A stretch of 64,000 nucleotides of DNA from an uncultured Tenacibaculum sp. (GTDB taxonomy: Bacteria; Bacteroidota; Bacteroidia; Flavobacteriales; Flavobacteriaceae), in contig CANNGJ010000009.1 in the NCBI GenBank assembly GCA_947504185.1, positions 1 through 64,000 on the forward strand. The letters run 5' to 3'. Shown here in pieces: positions 47,759 to 56,300 of this stretch. The translations under genes and the position numbers were made by a program. The notes beneath the pieces were generated by a model that worked only from the letters and a program-made list of their open reading frames with translations, was not told where the DNA came from and made no database searches. Positions within the stretch are counted from its first letter, which is position 1. Each line of letters starts with the position of its first letter.

Positions 47759-48061
47759 TTATAGATGCGACATCATAATTTGTTTACGTTTATTAAGCTG
47801 TTTTTCTAAATCGCTAATAGTATTTTTTACTGCAAGCTGATAATTGTCTTCGTTAGAAGAAGCAAATATTTGCGGACCAGGCTGATTTAATACAATTTCA
47901 CAAATCTTACCTTTTGATGTAGGTGTATTTTCGTATTTTATATATACCTGCGCTTTTATAAGCCAATCGTGTTTTTTATAAAGTTTATCTAACTTTTTCT
48001 GAATAAAATCTTGGAGGTTTTCACTCACAGGCATTTTAACAAATTGAATATGTGTTTCCAT
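47759..48061 (-). CDS. hpf: Ribosome hibernation promoting factor HPF/RaiA (100 aa)
   Basis: Short HPF with the family beta-alpha-beta fold: residues IQFVKMPVSENLQDFIQKKL then KICEIVLNQPGPQIFASSNEDNYQLAVKNTI. It blocks the decoding region of idle ribosomes in stationary phase. It lacks the long C-terminal domain. uspA follows directly. Confidence 0.92.
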   Translation of the reverse strand: METHIQFVKMPVSENLQDFIQKKLDKLYKKHDWLIKAQVYIKYENTPTSKGKICEIVLNQPGPQIFASSNEDNYQLAVKNTISDLEKQLNKRKQIMMSHL

Positions 48062-48086
48062 CGTGATTGTTTTTTAATTTGATACT

Positions 48087-48094
48087 CAAATTTA
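48087..48094 (-). promoter_or_regulatory. -7 box of the hpf-uspA operon
   Basis: On the minus strand TAAATTTG (TANNTTTG type), 25 bases before the hpf ATG. No TTG at the -33 distance. Confidence 0.45.
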
Positions 48095-48194
48095 GCAGAA
48101 AGAAATCCATTTTGGAATGATATATATCATTTTATAAATAAGATTATGTGGTTATATTTATGTAAAATAGTGGGTTACAAGTTTTAGGGGGTAA

Positions 48195-48355
48195 ATGTTT
48201 AGTTTTATCAAAATGTTGCAAAAATCTTCTATACTATTGCAAATATTGATAAGGCTATTGCTATAAATGAAGTAGCAATATTAAAAGAGATCGCAAAGAA
48301 TGAATGGTTGCCTTTAAGTGAAGCAATTTTAACTTTTGGTTTTTTAAGAGTTTAG
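48195..48355 (+). pseudogene. Remnant of a small TerB-like gene
   Basis: The 365-bp gap 48062-48426 contains an open frame 48203-48355 reading FYQNVAKIFYTIANIDKAIA...EVAILKEIAKNEWLPLSEA. This resembles the start of a TerB-like helical protein common in Flavobacteriaceae (YQN-GK-FYAIA-ADK...). An ATG at 48195 would join it if one T were restored in the TTTT run at 48203-48206. The frame stops after about 50 residues, short of the roughly 130 I expect. No other gene is seen in the gap. Confidence 0.45.
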
Positions 48356-48426
48356 ATTTTTGGCACGTTACTTGGTATTATGTAACTGTATATCAAAAAA
48401 ATGATAAACATTTAAAATCAGATCGT

Positions 48427-49620
48427 ATGAAAAATTTTGTTTTATTACTTACCGGACTTTTATTAACATCATTTACGATTAATGCATCAGAATTAAGTAC
48501 TAGCACAAATGCAAGCGCAAACGCAAGGTACTATAACTATGGTAAATCGTTTATTTTTAATGAAGGAGGAGTTGAATTTGCTGTATATCCAGATGGCCAA
48601 TTCGATTTCTATTTAAATGGTTCTAGAAATGGAGTAAATGTTAATTTTAATGCTCCTGGGGTAAATATAAGTTTTAATTCAGGGTTTAATTATGATCCAT
48701 TTGTGCAATATGATGATTATGGAGCTGTAGTGCAAATTGAAGACATTCCAGTTTTTTATGATCACTATGGTAGAATTGTACAGGCAGGCGATGTATTTAT
48801 TAGATACAACCGTTGGGGGCGTGTCTCTCGAGTAGGAGGATTGTTTGTACACTATAATAGTTATGGTAATTTCTTAAACTTTACAGGGTATATCAATAGT
48901 TTTAACAGGCATTATGTATATAGACCATACCATAGATATTTTGCGGTACCCGTAGTAGATAGGTGTGTGGTTTGGAATAGTCCTTATAGAAGATTCTATT
49001 CTCCAAATAGATATTCGTATACAGTATACAGAAACAATTATTATGATGGGTATTATGGTAGATCGTATAGAAACCGTAGTTATTATAGACCAGGCAATAG
49101 CGTAAGAAACTTTAATAGAGGAAGAAGAGTAGCAAGTGCGAGAAGTGTAAAGTTTAGATCAAAAGATCATAGAAGAACTATGTATCAGAAAAATGATCGT
49201 AACTATCGTAAAAGTAATAGAGGGAACTCAAGAGTAGCAAATAACAATAGAGGTTATAAGGTTAATGAATCTCGAGCAATAGCAAGAAATTCAAGAAAGG
49301 TTTCTAGAGAAAGAGGGATTAATAATTCTATCTCAAGAAAAACAACAACTAATTCTAGAAATAGAAATGTTATATCTAAAAGATCTAATAGAGAAACATC
49401 AAAAAAGTATAATAGACCAACTAGAAGTACTCAAACTAAAAATACCTCAAGAGGGTATTCTAGGAATCGTACAGCTAGTTCAACAAAAAGATCTCAAAAT
49501 AGTAGGTATAAAAGTAAAGGTAATTCGTCAAGGTCTATAACAAAAGTGAGTAGAAATAAAAATTATTCTAGGTCAAAAGGGAATAGTTCAAGATCTAGAG
49601 AAGTTAGAAGTAGACGATAA
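48427..49620 (+). CDS. Secreted Tyr/Arg/Ser-rich hypothetical protein (397 aa)
   Basis: A signal peptide (about 1-20, ending NASE) precedes three repeats of the type YDxYGxVVQ/YDHYGRIVQ/YNRWGRVSR in residues 95-150. Next comes a Tyr/Arg-rich segment (about 155-235). Residues 235-397 are almost entirely Arg, Ser, Asn, Lys and Thr and must be disordered and strongly basic. No family recognised. It is probably exported and could bind polyanions such as DNA, polysaccharide or LPS. It is followed by a good terminator. Confidence 0.75.
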   Translation: MKNFVLLLTGLLLTSFTINASELSTSTNASANARYYNYGKSFIFNEGGVEFAVYPDGQFDFYLNGSRNGVNVNFNAPGVNISFNSGFNYDPFVQYDDYGAVVQIEDIPVFYDHYGRIVQAGDVFIRYNRWGRVSRVGGLFVHYNSYGNFLNFTGYINSFNRHYVYRPYHRYFAVPVVDRCVVWNSPYRRFYSPNRYSYTVYRNNYYDGYYGRSYRNRSYYRPGNSVRNFNRGRRVASARSVKFRSKDHRRTMYQKNDRNYRKSNRGNSRVANNNRGYKVNESRAIARNSRKVSRERGINNSISRKTTTNSRNRNVISKRSNRETSKKYNRPTRSTQTKNTSRGYSRNRTASSTKRSQNSRYKSKGNSSRSITKVSRNKNYSRSKGNSSRSREVRSRR

Positions 49621-49646
49621 GAAGAAATAAAATATATAGTAAATAG

Positions 49647-49675
49647 AAAAACCACATTGTAAAAATGTGGTTTTT
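49647..49675. terminator. Terminator after the Arg/Ser-rich gene
   Basis: 12-bp stem AAAAACCACATT with complement and 5-base loop, T run after it. Confidence 0.85.
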
Positions 49676-49702
49676 ATTTTTTTAAGTTTTAAATGAATTC
49701 TT

Positions 49703-50287
49703 TTATCTAAAACTCCAATTTTTATAATTAGTTGAACTTTCTAATTTAGTTTCAATAGTATCTGGTAATTCAGGGAAAAAATCAATCCCAGTTTTATGTT
49801 CAATATCGTCAATTGAAACTATAAAATCATAAAGGGGTTTATTGCTTTCTTTATGTGGAACTAAAAAAGCAATTGCTTTTATTTCAGGTTGCGTATAGTC
49901 TAATAAAATTTTATAAAAATATTTAGGCACTGAAACCTTGTTTCGACCAATAGTTTTTAAGTTAGGTTCTAAAATACCTCCAGTAACTACATATAAATGA
50001 TTATATTTCTTAGCCCAATAACGAGTTTTTTGCTCTAATTTATTCCATATTCCAGCATTGAAATCGTGTTTTTGAGGTGATATATTAGACGTGTAAAAAG
50101 TCTCGTCGTGTGCTTTTTTAGAATAACGTTTATCGCCAGCAGGACAGAGATGACCTTTGTCATAACCAGAGTTTTTATAATTTCTCCAATCAGCAGACTT
50201 TGTTTTTACTTTTGGGTCACTAATAAAAAAAGGACGCTTGTGCTTCGTATAAATAATATCGTTTTTGTCTAAGGTATAGGTAATCCA
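49703..50287 (-). pseudogene. 5'-truncated DNA/RNA endonuclease G (NUC1/NucA) gene
   Basis: A continuous minus-strand frame of about 194 codons has no start and meets a stop codon at the IS junction (50288-50290). It holds the family motif as YDKGHLCPAGDKRYS (compare DRGHLxPAxD), then TSNISPQKHDFNAGIWNKLE with the metal-binding Asn region, and ends in KNWSFR. The signal peptide and first strands are lost. An ATG at 49930 would give only the last 75 residues. The likely ancestor is a secreted nonspecific nuclease of about 250 residues. Confidence 0.8.
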
Positions 50288-50771
50288 TTATTTATCTTTA
50301 GTTACTGATGCTTATAGTAGAAAAATAGTAGGTTACAAACTAAGTGATGATATGGGAACTGAGAATGTAGTAGAGGCTTTTAATATGGTAGTTAAGAACC
50401 GAAAAAACAATACTCAATTAATACATCACTCAGATAGAGGTTTACAATATTGTTCTGCTATTTATCAAAAAGCACTATTAAAAAACAATGTGAAACCATC
50501 TATGACTGATGGATATGATTGTTATCAAAATGCATTAGCAGAGCGCATAAATGGAATACTTAAGCAAGAGTTTTTAATACATAAGTGTAATAATTGTAAG
50601 GAATTGAAGCAGTTAATTAAAGAATCAATAAATACATATAATAACAAAAGACCGCATTTAAGCCTTAATATGAAAACACCTAAATTTGTACACAACAAAA
50701 AAACCAGAGAAAATAACTTCTCTGGTTGAATATAAATTTTATAAATAACTGTCAATCTATTTTAGGACGAC
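50283..50771 (+). mobile_element. Remnant of an IS3-family element (3' part of transposase and right end)
   Basis: The frame reads HYLSLVTDAYSRKIVGYKLS, then IHHSDRGLQYCSAIYQ and GYDCYQNALAERINGILKQE, with the C-terminal YNNKRPHLSLNMKTP block, stopping at 50729. These are the second half of an IS3-type integrase core with its D and E catalytic residues, but the first D, the DNA-binding part and orfA are missing. A hairpin (50702-50727) and the end-like sequence TGTCAATCTATTTTAGGACG (50750-50769) mark the right boundary. It cuts into the nuclease gene and is immobile. Confidence 0.85.
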
Positions 50772-50897
50772 ACAATATAAAAAAGACTCGAAAGTTTATT
50801 TTACTGGTTTTTAGTTTGTTCAGTGTTAAAAGAAGGGGTTAAAATATTGTATATGTCTATAAAAAGCCTTTTTTTTGCATTTCAATAAATTGCTAAA

Positions 50898-53366
50898 TTG
50901 AAAACAAAAAGAATAATATTATTATTAATATTATTATTCCCTTCAATAGTTTTCTCCCAGAATTTAGATAAAATCGGAAAGTCTGATTTGTTTAAGTTAA
51001 CAGGCGGTGTTGCAGCTAATGCAATTTACTATGATGGGGATTCTAATAGAGATCCATTTACTTATATCTTATCAGGTAATGTAAATGTAAATATTAGTGA
51101 TATATACAATATTCCTTTTTCGTTTTCTTATTCGAATGCAAAGTTTCAAAAAAACAATCCTTTTTCATTTAATAGGTTAAGCTTACATCCTAGTTATAAG
51201 TGGGTAACTGCACATATTGGAGATGTAAACATGACATTTTCTCCTTATACTTTAAACGGGCATCAGTTTACTGGATTGGGGTTCGATTTATCTCCTGGAA
51301 ATAAGTTTAAGGTAAGTGTAATGTATGGTAGGCTTTTAAAAGAAAGAGAGTATGAGGAAGATAATCTTAATGGAGTTGCTAGTTATAAAAGAAATGGATA
51401 CGGAATAAAAACCTCTTATAAATTAGAAAAAGGAACCATAGGGGCTATTTTTTTTAAAGCTAAAGATGAAAAAAGTTCTTTACAAAACGAAATACCAATT
51501 GAAAAAGACATTCAGCCTAAAGAAAATGTAGTAATAAGTGTAGATGGAAATTATACGCTAACAAAAGAGATAAATATAAAAGGAGAGGTAGCAGTTTCTG
51601 CTTTAACAGAAGATGTAAGGGTTGGTAAAGAAAATAGTGGTTTTTTAGATTTCTTATTAAACACAAACGTAAGCACACAGTATTATAAAGCGTATAATTT
51701 TAATATAGATTATCAATTTGGAAAAGGGCTTATAGGTTTAGGCTACGAACGAATAGACCCTAATTACAAAACATTAGGAGGCTATTATTTTAATAATGAT
51801 TTAGAAAACATAACTGTTAATGCCTCTCAAAGAATATTTAAAGAAAAATTAGGGGTAACAGTTAATGCAGGTTTGCAAAAAGATGATTTAGACGGAGATA
51901 AAACGAGTCAGTTAAGAAGATTGGTTTTTTCTTTAAATGCTAATTACAATGCTTCAGAGAAACTAAATGTTACGGCGGGTTATTCTAGTTTTCAGTCATT
52001 TACAAATATCAAAAATCAGTTTGATTATATAAACGAAGTATCTCAAATAGAAAATGAATTAGATAAAGCGAACATATCTCAAATATCTCAAAACTCTAAT
52101 TTAAACGTAAATTATGTTTTAACAAACACACAACAGAAAAGAGAAAATATAAATGTCGGGCTCACATTTCAAAACGCAGTAAATGAAATAGAGAATAAAG
52201 CAGAAGAAAAAGACGAATCTAGTTTTTATAATGGAAATATAGTATACACAATAGCATATCCAAATAATAATTTAACCCTATCCGGAGCTTTGAATGGAAG
52301 TTACAGTAAGCTTCCTCAAAATAAAGGAATTATTGCTGGCCCTACAGTTTCTGCTAGTAAAGCATACCTTAATAAAAAATTAAAGTTAACATCAGCAGTA
52401 AGTTACAATCAAAGTATTAATAACGGAACCAAACAAGGGGAAATTATAAATTTAAGATTGGGAGCTCGCTATGTATATAAAAAGCGACATAATTTTAATT
52501 TAACCGTGTTAAATCAATATAGAAAGTCGCTTTCAAAGTCGAGAAAAGATTTAACAATAACCTTTGGTTATAATTATGCTTTTGGCAGCTTTAGTTCTAA
52601 AGATATTCGATTTAAGAAAAAAACAAAGAAAAAGAAAGTTAGAAGTAAAAAAGAAAACTTTATAAAGTTTGCATATAAAGATTCTATATACGAAGGTACT
52701 ATACCAATGATTGATTTTAAGTTAAAAAAACTTAGCGAATCAACTTTGTTTAAAGGCATGCCAAATTACAAGAAGGAAAAATTAGATAGTTATAGAAAAG
52801 AGATTGCTAAAGAAGAGAACAAAAGAGCCTATAAGATAAAAGCGATTCAGTATTTGAAAGACTTGTATGATATAAAAAATTATGAGAAAAAATACAATGA
52901 ATTGTTATTTTCAGTAATTCAAGATTTATCAAAAGATATAAGCAGGTTATCGCTAGACTATGCTATAGAGATAGATTATACTAAGGTAAATAAAGAAATA
53001 GTGAAACATGAGCTATGGAATAAAACACCTAAAGACAAGCAAACATATCCTAAAGAACTACAAGAAGAATATACTGTTTTAGAAAAAGAAAAGAAAGGTG
53101 CATTAACAAAGTTAGTTACGCACCGTTGGATGAAATCAGTAATTACAAAGTATACCACATCTACTAGTATAGAAAAAAGAGATATCTATTTAGAAGCCTT
53201 TTTTAAACAAGAAGGAGAAAATGTGTTTAAAATGATTGATAATAAGGAAGATAAATCAAAAATAAAATTATATTTGTTAAAAAAAGTAATAGACTTTTAT
53301 GCCAAAAAATCGAAAGATGCTATTAATTTCGATGACTATGAGCTAAAGTATATCTACAAAAACTAA
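50898..53366 (+). CDS. Predicted outer-membrane barrel with long helical C-terminal tail (822 aa)
   Basis: The only start that keeps the signal peptide (KRIILLLILLFPSIVFSQ) is a TTG at 50898. Residues about 22-580 alternate in the manner of a large beta barrel (repeated G-x-G-Y and N-V-N-x-N strands, FGYNYAFGSF near 575). From about 590 to the end the protein changes to a Lys/Glu-rich helical region without barrel features. No family recognised. The next gene starts 9 bp later. The upstream gap (50772-50897) holds only AT-rich sequence after the IS end. I infer a surface or secretion partner for the toxin protein. Confidence 0.75.
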   Translation: MKTKRIILLLILLFPSIVFSQNLDKIGKSDLFKLTGGVAANAIYYDGDSNRDPFTYILSGNVNVNISDIYNIPFSFSYSNAKFQKNNPFSFNRLSLHPSYKWVTAHIGDVNMTFSPYTLNGHQFTGLGFDLSPGNKFKVSVMYGRLLKEREYEEDNLNGVASYKRNGYGIKTSYKLEKGTIGAIFFKAKDEKSSLQNEIPIEKDIQPKENVVISVDGNYTLTKEINIKGEVAVSALTEDVRVGKENSGFLDFLLNTNVSTQYYKAYNFNIDYQFGKGLIGLGYERIDPNYKTLGGYYFNNDLENITVNASQRIFKEKLGVTVNAGLQKDDLDGDKTSQLRRLVFSLNANYNASEKLNVTAGYSSFQSFTNIKNQFDYINEVSQIENELDKANISQISQNSNLNVNYVLTNTQQKRENINVGLTFQNAVNEIENKAEEKDESSFYNGNIVYTIAYPNNNLTLSGALNGSYSKLPQNKGIIAGPTVSASKAYLNKKLKLTSAVSYNQSINNGTKQGEIINLRLGARYVYKKRHNFNLTVLNQYRKSLSKSRKDLTITFGYNYAFGSFSSKDIRFKKKTKKKKVRSKKENFIKFAYKDSIYEGTIPMIDFKLKKLSESTLFKGMPNYKKEKLDSYRKEIAKEENKRAYKIKAIQYLKDLYDIKNYEKKYNELLFSVIQDLSKDISRLSLDYAIEIDYTKVNKEIVKHELWNKTPKDKQTYPKELQEEYTVLEKEKKGALTKLVTHRWMKSVITKYTTSTSIEKRDIYLEAFFKQEGENVFKMIDNKEDKSKIKLYLLKKVIDFYAKKSKDAINFDDYELKYIYKN

Positions 53367-53375
53367 CCCTTCGCT

Positions 53376-56300
53376 ATGAGAAAAAAATTACTTGTTTTTT
53401 TACTTTTTATTTGCTCGTTCTCAACATTTGGGCAACAATATCCTGTGCAATTATTAACAAACGTGCAAGCGCCAGCACCAGTTAATTTTTATAACTATGC
53501 AGATGAATCAAGCTTAAATAGTCCTATAACAGTTCAAATATTTTTAAATGATTTAACGGTTTCAAATAGGCAAGTAAAATTGAAGACCTATTTCGAAGGA
53601 GGTAATATTCAATTTCAAAGTAAGGATTTTGTATTAGGAGCAGAAAATTTATTTTTAGATGGTGGAATTCCGTTGATATTAAGAAATGCTGAGTTAGCCC
53701 CTTACTATAAATATGAAAATATACAAGGAATAGGAGCTGCTACTTATGGGCAATCAATACCAGAAGGGAGTTATGATTTTTGTTTCGAAGTATTCGATTA
53801 TTTATCAGGAAACAAGCTGTCTGCAAAGAAATGTACTAAGGTTTTTATATTTAAAAACGAACCACCAATATTAAACTTACCTTTTAACGGAACTAATATA
53901 GAACCAAAAGACTTTGAAAATATTGTTTTTCAATGGACACCTAGGCACCTTAATGTAAGTAATGTAGAATATGAGCTGAGTATTGTAGAAATATGGGATA
54001 ATACCATAACACCACAAACTGCATTTTTATCACAAGCACCTATTTATCAAGAAACCACAAGGGCAACAAGTATTTTATACGGACCCGACAAGCCTCAGTT
54101 GTTAGCAGATAAACGTTATGCATGGCGAATACAAGCAAAAGCGTTACAAGGGCTTGAAGAAATAGGCTTATTTAAAAATGAAGGGTATAGCGAAGTGTTT
54201 TGGTTTTCAAGAACATCACCATGTCAAGAGCCAGAAGATATAACGGGAGAACCAAAAGGGCTTTCGAAAATTAATGTGTATTGGAACGAAGACCCAACAG
54301 TGTATTCCGATTATATTATTGCGTATAGAGAAGCAGATAAACCCGATGCACACTGGTTTACCAAGAAAACAAACAGTGCTTGGGCAACTATCTGGAATTT
54401 AAAACCAGGTACTACCTACGAATATAAAGTAAAAGGAAAATGTACCTATCAGTATAGCGAATATTCTGAAGTACAATATGTTACTACTGAGATTGTAAAA
54501 AATGAAGATGCCAATTACCAATGTGGTATAGTGCCCGATGAAATAGCAATAACCAATAGAGAACCACATCCAGGTTTAGCAATAGGAAGCCAAATAACTG
54601 CTGGAGATTTTAAAGTTGTAATTACCGACATAACAAGTCAGTCTCCAGGTTCTTTATCAGGTAAAGGATATGTAAGTATACCGTATTTAAATTTTGCCAA
54701 GTTTGCGGTTAATTTTAGTAATATCCTGGTAAATACCGATAATAGATTAGCACAAGGAGAAATTGTAACCGTATACGACGCTAAGTTTGGTGAAGGAGCC
54801 TCTATGACGGTAGATGTAAACGTTAATATTTCAGAAGGAATTAATGGAGATGCTGGAGAAACAAATGTAAAAGAGGTAGATTTTGTTGTAGATAGTGTAA
54901 CAATAAATGCAGATGGTGCTATTGTAGCAACAGGAACAAATGCAGATGGAGAACCAGACTCAGCAATTATTCCAGGAGACAAAGATGTAAAAATCATAAG
55001 CTCAAATGGAGATGTATGGTCGGTAGGAGAAGACGGTAAAATAACAAAAGAAGAAGGAGGAGAAGGAGGAGCAGTAGTAGCAGGTACTACAAACGGAATA
55101 GGCAGCAATGGAGAAGTAAACCAAGTAACTGCCGATGGTGTTTTGGTAACTTTTGAAGATTCAGGTTATTATAGTTATGATGCATTGCCTAAAAACACAT
55201 CTTCTGAATTAGAGGCAGAGTATAGGGTTATAGAAACCAAAAACGGAAATAAATACGAAATTCCGTACAAAGCGATTTCAGACAATAACGGAGAAGATTT
55301 TATATATGCCGATGTTGAAATTACAGATAATACGATTGTTAAAGACAGTATTATTTTTAAAACTAAAGAAGGGGCAAAAGTAGATGTGTTATCGTGGGAC
55401 GGTGACAAAGCAAAACTAAAACTAGTTAGAAAATTAGATTATGCTGATGAGGAAATTTATGCAACTATAAAAAATAAAGAAGGTAAATACGATGTTGCAG
55501 GTACCTTAATAACTACGCATTTAGCATCGCAAGAATTAGAGGCTATTAATGTAGTATTAGTACCAGTTGGTGTTGATGTAGATAGTGATTTAATAACCAA
55601 GACCAAAGAAATTTATGCAAAGGCAGGAGTTCGATTAAATATTGAAGTAAAGCCAAAAGTGGACAAAGATGAGGTATATGGTTTAGAAAATTTACCACGC
55701 ATAGAAGTAGGTGATAGTAATTTATTAGCGCATTATACAGCTGACCAAAAACTATTTAACAATTATATTAAAAACCAAACGTATTACAATAAGAAAACGT
55801 ATTATGTTTCTGTAACAAATATAGCTACTTCTGAAGGTAATGAATTAAATGGTTTTATGCCTTTAAAAAGGCAATTTGGATTTGTGTTTATTCATGATAA
55901 AAACAATACAACCGCCACACAATCTAAAACGCTAGCACATGAGCTAGGACATGGTATTTTTGGTTTAAAACATACTTGGGACGAATATAATTTTGCTCAA
56001 GGAGCCACCAATTTCTTAATGGATAGTAAACCAGAAGGTACAGTACTAAACCATTTAGATTGGAAAAAACTACATGCTCCAGGTATTCAATTATACTGGT
56101 TTCAAGGTGATGAGGATGGGGAGTATTCGACATCTGAATATTTTGAAAAATTATTACAACAGTTGCGTTGTGCGTCTGCATCTGGGAATAATGAATTAGC
56201 TATTCCTCAAAAATATAGAGAAGGTTTAAATAATAAGTTTATAAACTTTAATTATGCTTTAAGTTCAGATAAGACTGAAATAAATGGGGAGAAAATAAGT

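Noticed and set aside
50352..50729. A complete transposase gene
   Set aside because: The frame continues upstream without a start to the nuclease junction and lacks the first half of the integrase, so it is a remnant.
54638..55408. Minus-strand frames opposite the toxin gene
   Set aside because: Ser/Pro-rich antisense frames over Gly/Asp/Glu-rich coding sequence; no support.
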